32,296 bases of DNA from Actinomycetota bacterium (GTDB lineage Bacteria > Actinomycetota > Thermoleophilia > Gaiellales > Gaiellaceae), in NCBI GenBank assembly GCA_005885245.1, contig VAWR01000107.1, forward strand, positions 1 through 32,296, given 5' to 3'. Under the pieces are notes generated by a model, which saw only the letters and a program-made list of their open reading frames with translations, had not been told where the DNA came from and searched no databases. A program made the position numbers and the translations under genes. This document shows, one piece after another, positions 23,597 to 32,129 of the stretch. The first letter of the stretch is position 1. Every line of letters starts with the position of its first letter.

Positions 23597-24288
23597 CGAG
23601 CCCGCAGCCTCGCATCGGCGTCCTCCGCTTTCCGGGAGCCTGCGACGATCGTGACGCGCTCTGGGCTTTCGCCGCGCTCGACGCGGAGGCCGTCTTCGTC
23701 TGGCATACCGAGACCGAGCTGCCGGACCTCGACGCCGTCGTGCTCCCGGGTGGGTTCTCGTACGGTGACTACCTGCGCTGCGGCGCGATCGCACGCTTTG
23801 CGCCGGCGATGGCGGCGGTCTCCGAGTTCGCGTCGGACGGTGGGCTCGTCCTCGGGATCTGCAACGGCTTTCAGATCCTCTGCGAAGCGGGCCTGCTCCC
23901 CGGCGTGCTTCGCCGAAACGAGTCGCTCTCGTTCGTCTGCCGCGACGTTCCGCTCATCGTCGAGCGCGCCGATACCCCGTTCACGACTCGCTGCACCGAA
24001 GGCGAGCTGCTCACGATCCCGGTGAAGCACGGCGAAGGCTGCTGGTATGCCGACGACGCGCTCTACGAGGAGCTCGTCTCCCGACGTCAGGTCGTGCTCC
24101 GATATGCCGAGCCGGTGAACGGGTCTCGAGCTGACGTTGCGGGGGTCGTCAACGATCGCGGCAACGTGATGGGGCTGATGCCGCATCCGGAACATGCGGT
24201 CGATCCGCTACTCGGCTCCGCGGACGGCGCCCTCATCCTCTCCTCGCTCGTCGAGTCGGCCCGCGAGCGCGCACTGGCCGCCGCCTAG
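23593..24288 (+). CDS. purQ: FGAM synthase glutaminase subunit PurQ
   Basis: The 231-residue class I amidotransferase has PRIGVLRFPGACDDRDALWA at the start, VVLPGGFSYGDYLRCGAIAR, the nucleophile Cys90 in GICNGFQILCEAGLL, and PHPEH (197-201) supplying the catalytic His/Glu. It hydrolyses glutamine and passes ammonia to PurL. The start is TTG 23593, overlapping purS by four bases (TTGA). purL would be expected next, but a minus-strand gene follows after ten bases. Confidence 0.95.
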   Translation: MTSPQPRIGVLRFPGACDDRDALWAFAALDAEAVFVWHTETELPDLDAVVLPGGFSYGDYLRCGAIARFAPAMAAVSEFASDGGLVLGICNGFQILCEAGLLPGVLRRNESLSFVCRDVPLIVERADTPFTTRCTEGELLTIPVKHGEGCWYADDALYEELVSRRQVVLRYAEPVNGSRADVAGVVNDRGNVMGLMPHPEHAVDPLLGSADGALILSSLVESARERALAAA

Positions 24289-24298
24289 GACAGCTGCA

Positions 24299-24592
24299 CT
24301 AGGCCTCACCTCCGAAGCCGAACGCCCGCGCAAGCTCGGGGTGTTCGGCGAGTGCCGCGCGCAGCCGCTCGAGGTCGCGCAGCCGCAAGGTGACAGGCCC
24401 TCGCCTCGCAACGCCGCCGGTGGTATAGGCGAAGCGGACGAGCCGCTCCCCCTTGTCGGTCTCGAGCAGCTGGATGACCGAGGCGAATCGCTTCTCGCCG
24501 GCGCGCTGCGGCAGGGTGAGCTGTTCCAGCGTCTTCGCGGCGCCCCAGGGCGTGGCGCTGGTCTTCGTCCGAGCTCGTGCGCTTGTCGCCAT
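24299..24592 (-). CDS. Small basic hypothetical protein
   Basis: The 97-residue product has a flexible basic N-terminus (MATSARARTKTSATPWGAAK). A compact domain follows (FASVIQLLETDKGERLVRFA; GPVTLRLRDLERLRAALAEH). I do not recognise a family. It lies between purQ and the metallo-beta-lactamase-like gene and is transcribed against purQ. The ATG at 24592 is preferred over one at 24601 because the sequence after it is better behaved. Confidence 0.65.
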   Translation of the reverse strand: MATSARARTKTSATPWGAAKTLEQLTLPQRAGEKRFASVIQLLETDKGERLVRFAYTTGGVARRGPVTLRLRDLERLRAALAEHPELARAFGFGGEA

Positions 24593-24665
24593 GGCAGGCA
24601 ACGTAGTGGAGCGCGCGTCACGCGTGGGTCACGGCTTTGTGCCGAGACTGGAACAATCGGTCGCC

Positions 24666-25292
24666 GTGAGCGCTGAGATCCGGGAGGTTTCCGACGGCCT
24701 GTGGCTGTGGCGGGTCGAGTATCCCGACTGGCGACCTGGACTCGGCTGGGGACCATTCGTGAACTCCACCTGCGTAGCCTCGGCAGGAGAAGTCGCGCTC
24801 CTCGATCCGATCGCGCCGCCCAAGGATGCGACCGCGACCTGGGAGCGACTCGATGCGGCTTCGCCCACGCTCGCCGTCGTGCTCAAACCGGACCACGTGC
24901 GCGACGTCGACCTCTTCGTCCAACGCTACGGCGCGCGCGCATTCGGGCCCAGCCTCTTCTGGCGCAACAACATTCCGGAGACCGAGTTGGTGCCGATCGA
25001 GCCCGGCAGCGAGCTGCCGGGCGGGCTCGTCGCCTTGTACGACGGTCGAGGTCGGGGCGAGACGCCGGTCTGGGTTCCGGACCAGCGTGCACTCGTCTTC
25101 GCAGATGCGTTGACCGCGCCGGAAGGCGAGCTCCTGGTCTGGGCGACCCCCTGGCACGACGAGCGAACCGTCCCCGCGCTTCGTGCGCTTCTCGACCTGC
25201 CGTTCGAGCACGTGATCGTGTCGCACGGGGAGCCGGTGCACGACCGAGTCGCGTACGAGCGGGCGCTCGAGCTCACGCCCTGGTCGGGCTGA
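24666..25292 (+). CDS. Degenerate metallo-beta-lactamase-fold protein
   Basis: The 208-residue protein has the layout of an MBL-fold hydrolase: EIREVSDGLWLWRVEYPDW, then CVASAGEVALLDPIAP (early strands), LAVVLKPDHVRDVDLFVQRY where HxHxDH should be, ALVFADAL (bridging Asp) and HVIVSHGEPVHDR (late His). The first metal motif is reduced to one His and one Asp, so a normal two-zinc site is unlikely. It may bind one metal or act as a non-catalytic relative. GTG 24666 is chosen because it leads directly into the first strand; upstream in-frame codons overlap the divergent gene. Confidence 0.7.
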   Translation: MSAEIREVSDGLWLWRVEYPDWRPGLGWGPFVNSTCVASAGEVALLDPIAPPKDATATWERLDAASPTLAVVLKPDHVRDVDLFVQRYGARAFGPSLFWRNNIPETELVPIEPGSELPGGLVALYDGRGRGETPVWVPDQRALVFADALTAPEGELLVWATPWHDERTVPALRALLDLPFEHVIVSHGEPVHDRVAYERALELTPWSG

Positions 25293-25318
25293 CGATCGCC
25301 TCGCCGGATCATCCCGTC

Positions 25319-25561
25319 ATGATTCCGGAGGCCGAACTCGAGGAGACGGACGCAGGTCTCGTGCCTGCTAGCACCGGGTGGTTCGTCATGAGCGCGCGCG
25401 AGGCGCGATGGTTTCACCGGCCGGGACGCGACAGCTTGCCGCTGACCGGCTCCGACGAGTTCGAGGCCGAGACCTACTTCCCGATGCACGGGATGTCCAT
25501 CCAGGTCCTGGCGCCGGGCGAGCCCGCGAGGAGTGACGAGCAATTCTTCCGCGTACGCTGA
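25319..25561 (+). pseudogene. Truncated cupin-type protein (N-terminal part only)
   Basis: The 80 codons (IPEAELEETDAGLVPASTGW, FVMSAREARWFHRPGRD, FPMHGMSIQVLAPGEPARSD) look like the N-terminal lead-in of a small cupin protein common in actinobacteria. The reading stops at TGA just where the metal-binding barrel (GxxH and later H) should begin. None of the other frames downstream restores it before the next gene. It is probably a remnant. A genuinely short protein remains possible. Confidence 0.5.
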
Positions 25562-25628
25562 CGGCGTCAGCTTCACGGCCGCCGCGAGCTACTCGCGACG
25601 TTCAGCGCGTCGGCGCCACGAGTCGGAT

Positions 25629-26247
25629 CTAGGAACGAACCGCCCTGAGCTCGAAGCGTGTCACCCTCACCGTGCCGGAGAGTCGCACCGCGACCACGAC
25701 GCCGATGCAGAATGCCACGACATGCTCGAGATCGAGGAAGCTCACGTGCCCACGCAACATCAAACCGAATAGGGCAGTGGCCACGACCGCGAGCACCGTC
25801 GCGATCCTGTGGCGCAGCGTCCTCTCAGGTGCTCGCCACGAAACCGAGGCGATCGCGCCGAGCCATGCGGCCGATATCGCCGAGACGCCGTAGTCAGGGG
25901 CACTCAGCACAGCTTCGAACGCATGCGGATCGAATGTCCGAGTCAGGGCAAGGAGCGCATAAACAACGAGGGTGGAGGCGACGTGGCCCGCGAGCCCTGA
26001 GATCAAGAGAACGCGTGTCCCGCAGACCTTGAGGGTGAGCGCACCGAGGAGCGCGAACGAAGCGAGCGACCAGAACAAGGGAGACTGAACGAGCAGCGCA
26101 CTCGTCAATAGCGACCAGAGGCGAGCCTCGACGACCGCGTGAGGGCTCGCCGCAAGGACCGAAAGGGGAATCAGGCGCTACGACGCTCATCAAACCGGCG
26201 AGCAACACCCACTCTCGCCTTTGCAGGAAGACGTTGCCTGAGATCAC
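25629..26247 (-). CDS. Rhomboid-like membrane protein with apparent frameshift
   Basis: The intact part (from about 26174 to the stop) has several hydrophobic helices and rhomboid-type landmarks: RLWSLLTSALLVQSPLFWSL, LISGLAGHVASTLVVYALLA, APDYGVSAISAAWLGA (candidate Ser) and FLDLEHVVAFCIGVVVA (candidate His). This suggests an intramembrane serine protease or a rhomboid-like pseudoenzyme. Its natural start appears to be GTG 26247, which overlaps the upstream stop as GTGA and encodes ISGNVFLQRREWVLLAGLMS. That frame must shift by one base near 26172-26178 to join LIPLSVLAASPHAVVEARLW. Without the shift the N-terminal helix is lost and only a TTG (26108) would start the rest. Confidence 0.6.
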
Positions 26248-28811
26248 GCGTGCCTCGCCCGTAAGTGTAGGGCTCGGCCGTACCCGGGCCTGGCGGCCCT
26301 GGCCACGATCCAGCCGGCGCGCCCAGGACGTGCTTCGAAGCGCACGAGGTGCTCGCCCCGGGGGTCTCTCTCGAGCCAGCGCACGAGCGTTCCGTCTCGC
26401 CCAGCGACTGCGATGTGGTCGAGCGTGTAGAGGCTGCGCGAAAGCGTCGCGACCGAGCTCCACGCACCGCGTTGGTACCTGGCAACGCGGACACGCCACT
26501 CGTTCGCGACCGTGACGTGCCACGCGGCGACGGCCCCGTCGCCTCGGCCGGCCGAGAGCACGACGTTCCCGAAACCGTCTCCATTCTCGAGGGTGACGGG
26601 ACCTCGCAAGACACCACTGGGCGTCAGGACCGCGACCCTGACGGTTCGGCTGGGGTCGGTCTCGTCGATCCACGCCACGACCGTCGTACCCCCTGGCGTG
26701 ATGACGACATGTGGTGACCAGATCGGCCCCGTCTGCCGGTCGAGCGTGACAACTCGCCAGTGACCGTGCCCCTGCGTTGCGATCCGGAGCGCCTGCTTCC
26801 CATCGCGCCACTCCGTGAAGGCGACGGCGACGCGACCGCGGTCGTCGACTGCGGCGGCAGTGGCGTCCGAGTCGCCGTTCGGCGCTGACAGGACCACGGC
26901 TCGGGACTTCCTTCTGTGCGGGTTTCGGAGCAGTGCGAGGACGTGCGCGCGGCGGCCGTCGAAGCTCAGCCACGCCGAGACGAGGCTGTTCGTCCCGCGA
27001 TCGGCTGCGAGAGCGGGATCCGGGTCAGGCTGGTGTGCAACGGCGACGTCACCGAGTGCTCGCAGAGGATGGAGCCTCGGCCTCACGCGGTAGACCCGTG
27101 CTTGCCCGAGCCCTACAGAGCGTGCGCCCGTCGCCCGTGCGACGATCCGGCGCCAGCGGGAGGCGCCTGACGGCATGACCACGACCGCCGCTACGCGGTC
27201 CGCGAGCAGAAAGGCGCGCAGTCGGGCGGCGGCGAGAGCATGCCCGGCCAGTCTCGGCATGACGTCCTGGACGAGGCCGCTGATGGTCGGGGCCCCGGCG
27301 AGTCTCCCCGGCACGAAGGGGGTTGCCGGCACGGCCAGCCGAAAGCGCATTCCCGTCGTGGCCTGCCAGTAGCTCGCAGCGGTGCGATCTCCTGTGGGCA
27401 GAACCAAGGCCGTCGAGCCCGGGGGGATGACACGGGTCCAGGCGCGGTCGTCGACGAACCCTTCCGGTGCGTGTCTCGTCGACCAGCCGAAAGCGTCAGA
27501 GATGCTCCAGGCGCCTGGAAGGCGATCAGCCGGCCAGAAGTTCGGAATGAGCGACAGTCCGACGAGGACGCCGACGGCCAACTGAAGCCTGTGCCTCTGC
27601 AGCCGCGCGAGCCAGAGCGAACAGAGGCAGGCAGCGGCCAGCGCCGTGAACAGGGACATTCGCGCGGGCAGAGCGTCGCGAAAGACGGGAAGCCGGGAAA
27701 CGGCAAACGGGAGGCTGACGAGTGGCCGACCTTCGACCGTCAGTGTGGGGCCGAAGGAAAGCAGCAGCGCAGCAGCCAGCAATCCGCCGGCGATCCAGGC
27801 TCCGCGTCGCCACTCGGCTCGCACTGCGAGCACAGCGACGACGAGCAGCGGGATGCCCAAGTAGCCGTTCTGCTCTCCGACGTTGCTGACGAAGTGCTGG
27901 GAGACGGCACGGGCGGCGGCGAGCCGGCCTGCGAGCAGCGTGGGGGTCGGAATCGCGACGTTCAACAGATCAATCGAGAAGTTGGCCGGTGAGTACCGGA
28001 GCGGTGCGTGCTGACCGGAGAGCGCGAGCACACCGATCGGCACGAGGATCGGCAGGCAGAACGCGTACGCCAGGCCGACGAGAGCGCTCACGCGCAGAAT
28101 CGGCGGCCGCCACCTCCTGCCGAGGAGCGCGATCGTCAGTCCGACCGCGAGCAGCAGCGTCAGATCGACGAAGAGCTCGAACGACGAGCCGAGCTGGACG
28201 ACCAGCAACGAAGCGAAGCCGGCGACGAAGCGGCGCCCGCTCGTGCGACCCCGGACGTAGCGGACCACGAGCAGCGCGAGCAGCGGCACTGGAAACACGA
28301 ACGTGAGGTCCAGATGCTGCGAGAGCATGTGCCCGAGCATGTACGGAGACAGGCCGAACAAGAGGCCCCCGGCGAGGGACGGCGCAAGTCGATCCGTCAG
28401 CTCACGACAGAGCAGGTAGGCGGCGCCGGTCGCCAGCACGACCGAGAGGAGGATCAAGGCGTTGTAGGCGACGAGCGGCCCGGCCGTCAGCGTGAGCGGG
28501 GCAGCCAACAGCGCCGGTACGGGAATGGTCGTCATCCAGAGCGTGGAGAAACCCTCCGGTGGCCAGAGGAGGTGCGTGTGCAGCAGGTCGACGCGGTGAC
28601 CCACGGCCCAGGGCCACCACTCGAGCGACCAGGTCATGACCTGGAAATCGGAGGCCGGGTTGAGGCCGACAGCTGCGCTCGCAGGATGGACCAACACCGC
28701 TGGGCCCACGAGCACGCACACGACGAGTGCAGCGAGTGCGCAGCTGACGGCGAGTCCGGCGCGCGGCCGGTCGAGGTGTGCCTGCCGGTGCAGCCACGGG
28801 CTCACCGACAC
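26244..28811 (-). CDS. Large GT-C-like membrane protein with propeller-like C-terminus
   Basis: The 855-residue protein has about a dozen transmembrane helices in its first 430 residues. Just after the first helix is a luminal loop typical of polyprenyl-phosphate-dependent glycosyltransferases (DFQVMTWSLEWWPWAVGHRV and HTHLLWPPEGFSTLW). These would use lipid-linked sugars at the outer face of the membrane. The last 250 residues contain repeated beta strands (SLVSAWLSFDGRRAHVLALL, GRVAVAFTEWRDGKQALRIA, TTVVAWIDETDPSRTVRVAV, GAVAAWHVTVANEWRVRVAR), suggesting an extracellular beta-propeller. It starts with GTG 28811, 7 bases after a GATAGT -10-like hexamer, so the message may be leaderless. It is coupled by GTGA to the rhomboid-like gene. 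Confidence 0.75.
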   Translation of the reverse strand: MSVSPWLHRQAHLDRPRAGLAVSCALAALVVCVLVGPAVLVHPASAAVGLNPASDFQVMTWSLEWWPWAVGHRVDLLHTHLLWPPEGFSTLWMTTIPVPALLAAPLTLTAGPLVAYNALILLSVVLATGAAYLLCRELTDRLAPSLAGGLLFGLSPYMLGHMLSQHLDLTFVFPVPLLALLVVRYVRGRTSGRRFVAGFASLLVVQLGSSFELFVDLTLLLAVGLTIALLGRRWRPPILRVSALVGLAYAFCLPILVPIGVLALSGQHAPLRYSPANFSIDLLNVAIPTPTLLAGRLAAARAVSQHFVSNVGEQNGYLGIPLLVVAVLAVRAEWRRGAWIAGGLLAAALLLSFGPTLTVEGRPLVSLPFAVSRLPVFRDALPARMSLFTALAAACLCSLWLARLQRHRLQLAVGVLVGLSLIPNFWPADRLPGAWSISDAFGWSTRHAPEGFVDDRAWTRVIPPGSTALVLPTGDRTAASYWQATTGMRFRLAVPATPFVPGRLAGAPTISGLVQDVMPRLAGHALAAARLRAFLLADRVAAVVVMPSGASRWRRIVARATGARSVGLGQARVYRVRPRLHPLRALGDVAVAHQPDPDPALAADRGTNSLVSAWLSFDGRRAHVLALLRNPHRRKSRAVVLSAPNGDSDATAAAVDDRGRVAVAFTEWRDGKQALRIATQGHGHWRVVTLDRQTGPIWSPHVVITPGGTTVVAWIDETDPSRTVRVAVLTPSGVLRGPVTLENGDGFGNVVLSAGRGDGAVAAWHVTVANEWRVRVARYQRGAWSSVATLSRSLYTLDHIAVAGRDGTLVRWLERDPRGEHLVRFEARPGRAGWIVARAARPGYGRALHLRARHA

Positions 28812-28878
28812 CGCGACACTATCGCAGGCAACGGTTCAGGCGGCTGTGACCTCAGTGAGGCGACTAGATTTCCGCACA

Positions 28879-29547
28879 GTGGGGCCTTCCCCCTTCGTGC
28901 GCACGCTCGTGCAAGCCGCCGTTGTTCTCGTCGTGCTGGTGGGGCTCGCCTTCGGTGTCCAGGCCGCGTTCCTCAACGTGCCGTCGAACGCACAGCTCGT
29001 TGCAGTCGACGCGCTGAAGGCGCTTGCGCGGTACCACGTCATGGACAGCACGGAACAGCTGAGCACGCGGCCACGGCGCAGTCTCTGTTTCGAGAATCGT
29101 GTGCTCGACAGGAAGACCGATTCCTTCGTGCTCGGCTCGTTCGTCCTCGTCGGCAAGCGCCAGCGCTATTACGACCTCGGTCACGGCGTCCAGTTCAGGG
29201 GCGCGGGCGAGCCGGCGTACAAGGTCGCGCGGAACCGGTTCCTGCTCGCCGGTTGTCCCGAGTTCCTGGCCCAGCGGCTCGGCAGCCTTCTCCTCCAATG
29301 GCGGCAGATCCGCGTCACGGACGTCCGGTCTGACGGGGTCCCAGCGTTTGACATCCATTTTGGCCGCCCCGATCTCGGCGTCGAGCTCTACGTGGAACGC
29401 CCCAGCCTCCGGCCGCTCGAGCTTGCGCTGGGACCCGGGGCGTTTGCTCCGCGCAGCGACCTCGAGCCGACCCGAGCCGGGAACCGGGCCGAGTTGATCG
29501 AGGAGCTCGTCCCGACGGCGCTGCGGAACCGGCTCCGCCGTGGCTGA
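28879..29547 (+). CDS. Single-pass secreted protein of unknown function
   Basis: The 222-residue product has one N-terminal hydrophobic helix (VRTLVQAAVVLVVLVGLAFG). A 190-residue extracytoplasmic domain follows, with two cysteines (RRSLCFENRVLD and LLAGCPEFLAQRL) that could form a disulfide. I do not recognise a family. The GTG at 28879 fits a leaderless message from TAGATT (28864-28869); GTG 28855 is an alternative. Its end overlaps the mannosyltransferase start by 8 bp, so the two are probably partners. Confidence 0.65.
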   Translation: MGPSPFVRTLVQAAVVLVVLVGLAFGVQAAFLNVPSNAQLVAVDALKALARYHVMDSTEQLSTRPRRSLCFENRVLDRKTDSFVLGSFVLVGKRQRYYDLGHGVQFRGAGEPAYKVARNRFLLAGCPEFLAQRLGSLLLQWRQIRVTDVRSDGVPAFDIHFGRPDLGVELYVERPSLRPLELALGPGAFAPRSDLEPTRAGNRAELIEELVPTALRNRLRRG

Positions 29548-30709
29548 GCGCGTGTCACAGGCGGTCGAGCCCGCGACACAGAGGTTGGGGTGGTCGTCAT
29601 GGCTGGCCGAGCGACGACCGATCTTCATCTGGTGGGCCGGCGCGCGCGCTCTTGTCCTCGGAACCGCGCTCGTCATCCACGCCATCGGTCGCCCTCACGG
29701 TTACTACTCGCACGCGGTGCTGGCCAAGCCGTTTGGCGCCCTCGGGGTGTGGGACGGCATCTGGTACCGGCGGGTGGCCGTTCACGGCTACCTCTACGTC
29801 CCCGGACACCAAAGCGATACGGCCTTCTTCCCGCTCTACCCGGTCCTGCTCCGCATCGTTCACCTGACCGGGCTGCCACTCGATGCGGCCGGGCTTCTGC
29901 TCTCGAACCTTCTTCTGCTCGCGGCCCTTGTCGTCCTCTACGAGCTCGGGCTCGCTCTCCTACCGGCCGCAGACGCGCGCAGGGCGGTGATCTTTGCCGC
30001 GGTCTTCCCGACCAGCTACGTGTTCTCGATGATCTATCCCGAGAGTCTCGTGCTCGGGTGCATGGCGCTGGCGACGCTGCTGGCCGTTCGCGGCCGCTGG
30101 CTCGGCTGCAGCCTCGTTGCCGCCGCAGCCGCGCTCGCCCGCCCGGAGGGGGCCCTGCTCGTCCTACCGCTCGCCGCGATCGCGGTCGATCGCTGGCGCA
30201 CGCTTTCCCCGGAGGCAAGGGGGCGGGCCGTCGCTGCCGTTCTCGCCGCTCCCGCGGCGCTCCTCTCGTTCATGCTCTATCTCGGCTGGGCGGTGCATGA
30301 CCCGTTCGCGTGGAACGAGACCCAGCAAGCGTGGGGCCGCTCGTTCAACGCAACCGGCATCTTCCTTTCGATCCGCCGCCTCTTCACGGGCTTAGGAGAG
30401 GACCATTGGGGGCTCCGCGACGCGCTCTTCTGCGTCGCCTTCCTCATCCTCCTGGCCGTCGCTGCCCGAGCGAAGATCGCCTGGCCGGGGAGACGCTGGC
30501 CTTGGATCGTCTTCGGCCTCGCAATCGTCCTACTTCCGCTCGCGAGTGGCTCGATGGAATCCGACGCCCGCTTCGGCCTGCTCGCTCTGCCGATCTACTG
30601 GGGACTGGCGGTCGCTGCGCGACGCCGCTGGGTGGAGCGCGGTCTGCTCGTGTTCTCGGCGGTCCTCCTCCTGGGCGCGACGGCGACGATCCCGCTCATC
30701 TTCCCTTAG
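29540..30709 (+). CDS. PIG-V-like mannosyltransferase (GT-C)
   Basis: The 389-residue polytopic protein matches the bacterial PIG-V-like group. It has ALGVWDGIWYRRVAVHGYLY (the WD..WY...GY loop), FFPLYPVLLRIVHLTG, YVFSMIYPESLVLGCMALAT and RPEGALLVLPLAAIAV, with about ten helices. In actinobacteria such enzymes transfer mannose from polyprenyl-phosphate-mannose to cell-envelope acceptors. The GTG at 29540 overlaps the preceding gene by 8 bp. Its 3' end overlaps the convergent glycosidase by 14 bp. Confidence 0.85.
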   Translation: MAERVSQAVEPATQRLGWSSWLAERRPIFIWWAGARALVLGTALVIHAIGRPHGYYSHAVLAKPFGALGVWDGIWYRRVAVHGYLYVPGHQSDTAFFPLYPVLLRIVHLTGLPLDAAGLLLSNLLLLAALVVLYELGLALLPAADARRAVIFAAVFPTSYVFSMIYPESLVLGCMALATLLAVRGRWLGCSLVAAAAALARPEGALLVLPLAAIAVDRWRTLSPEARGRAVAAVLAAPAALLSFMLYLGWAVHDPFAWNETQQAWGRSFNATGIFLSIRRLFTGLGEDHWGLRDALFCVAFLILLAVAARAKIAWPGRRWPWIVFGLAIVLLPLASGSMESDARFGLLALPIYWGLAVAARRRWVERGLLVFSAVLLLGATATIPLIFP

Positions 30710-31814
30710 GCGCGGCAAGCGCAGCGTAGATCTGCACCATCGCCGCCTGCTCGAGCAGCTTCGCGGACCGCGACCTGTCGAAGTGGAAGAGCCCGGTCGA
30801 CTGATCGCGCAGCCGGTCCCAGGCGGCGTCCGCGTATTCCTGAAGAGCTTGGCGGTAGCGCGCGTCGCCGTCGACGGATTCCAGCGCGAGGAGGTTGCGG
30901 AACCAGATAGCGAGGAAGAACGCCGGCTCGCGCCCGCCGGGGGTCCGGTCGAAATAGGCAAGCGAGGAGTCCGCAAGCGCCTCGGCCCGCTCCAGGGCGC
31001 CCTGGTCGCCGGTCAACCGGTACAGGAGGACGTTCGCGCCGATTGCGGTGCCCTGGTTGTAGCTCCAATGCGTATCGTCGCGCGTGCCGTCGAGCCCAAC
31101 GTGATCCCAGAGCAACCCGTCGGGCGCGAGCATGCAGGCTCTCACCCAACCGAGCATGCGCTGCGCCCAGGCGAGCTGGGTTGGATCATGTGTGCGCGAG
31201 TACAGCTCGAGCCCGAGGAGCGCGCCGGTAGCGGTGGTGACGGTGTTGCGGTCCCTGTTCCCAGGGGCGGTCGTCCAGAACACACCTCCCGGACACGCGT
31301 GCGTCGCATCAGTGTCCCAGGCCGAGACGATGAGCTTGAAGAGGCGCTTGGCCCTCGCGAGCGCCTGCGGCGTAGATCGGAGGTCGTACCAGCGCAACAA
31401 CTCGAGTGCGATCCACTCGTTGTCGTCGTAGTAGACGTCGCCTTTCGCGCCCGTCACCGCCGCGAAGGCGCCGTCCTTCCGCAGATAACCCCCAAGACCC
31501 GAGACGCGACGCGCGGCGTCCGGCACGTAGAGTCGCCCGCGCACCGGAACTCTCGTCATGGCGAGCGTTGCCGCGAGTGCCTGCGAGTACGGCCACGCAC
31601 GGGCCGTTCCGCCTCGGCCGGACTCCTCGCGATAGACCCCCTGGGCCCGGTCGAGGAACGTGTGCTTCATCGCCCAGTAGGAGACCGCCGCCCGGTAGGC
31701 GTTGCGGTCGGCGTCGGCGGGGTTCGCCGAGCACGCGAACGCGCCGAGAAGCGTGCAGAGGCCGAGTGTGATCCTGTGGTAGTTCAAGACGGTGCTCGCG
31801 CTACGCGAAACCAC
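30696..31814 (-). CDS. GH76-like secreted glycosidase (alpha-1,6-mannanase type)
   Basis: The roughly 372-residue protein has a hydrophobic export segment (ITLGLCTLLGAFACSANPAD). An alpha/alpha-barrel sequence follows with the GH76 landmark YYDDNEWIALELLRWYD, whose paired aspartates are the expected catalytic residues. Further blocks are CPGGVFWTT, RNTVTTATGALLGLELYSRT and YNQGTAIGANVLLYRLTGDQ. GH76 enzymes cleave alpha-1,6-mannan. The start is uncertain: GTG 31814 is chosen, with TTG 31853 and TTG 31787 also in frame. It lies tail to tail with the mannosyltransferase, so a shared mannan-related role is likely. Confidence 0.8.
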   Translation of the reverse strand: MVSRSASTVLNYHRITLGLCTLLGAFACSANPADADRNAYRAAVSYWAMKHTFLDRAQGVYREESGRGGTARAWPYSQALAATLAMTRVPVRGRLYVPDAARRVSGLGGYLRKDGAFAAVTGAKGDVYYDDNEWIALELLRWYDLRSTPQALARAKRLFKLIVSAWDTDATHACPGGVFWTTAPGNRDRNTVTTATGALLGLELYSRTHDPTQLAWAQRMLGWVRACMLAPDGLLWDHVGLDGTRDDTHWSYNQGTAIGANVLLYRLTGDQGALERAEALADSSLAYFDRTPGGREPAFFLAIWFRNLLALESVDGDARYRQALQEYADAAWDRLRDQSTGLFHFDRSRSAKLLEQAAMVQIYAALAAPKGR

Positions 31815-32095
31815 GAGTTGCAGCAGTCGCGAGCGGCCGAGTCTATCCCGCAACCTGGTCCTTGTCAGTCAACCGACCTGATCCTAGGTGACGTCAACTG
31901 CGAGGACGCGAGCCAACAGCTGCTGAGACGACCGTCGGCGCAACGGGGTGATGGCAGGCGGCGAGGCGGCCTCTCCTGCAAACTCGCTTCGGCGGCTCCC
32001 GCTCGCGCAGCAGCGATCCAGGTGGCCGGGTCCGGCACAAGCGTCGTGACAGCACGTCCGTCTGTGCGACAGTACGGCCGCTAGTGCAAGCACAG

Positions 32096-32129
32096 TTGAC
32101 GCGAGTCGCCAGCTCGCGATGTGACACGG
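32096..32129 (+). promoter_or_regulatory. Possible promoter of the HAD hydrolase gene
   Basis: TTGACG (32096-32101) is a good -35 candidate. The best -10 in range is only ATGTGA/TGTGAC near 32119-32125. Transcription would start close to the ATG at 32130. The rest of the 276-base gap from 31854 shows no gene I can support. Confidence 0.3.

Noticed and set aside
25319-25628. Selenocysteine readthrough of the cupin TGA
   Set aside because: With selC present I tested reading through the TGA at 25559-25561, but the continuation is Arg-rich, lacks cupin metal motifs and ends soon after; no SECIS-like hairpin is obvious.
28008-29333. 441-codon plus-strand open frame
   Set aside because: Highly charged Arg/Glu/Gln sequence antisense to the GT-C membrane gene and out of frame with the secreted unknown; no domain.
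30546-32084. 512-codon plus-strand open frame
   Set aside because: Antisense to the GH76-like gene and out of frame with PIG-V; composition is that of a shadow frame.
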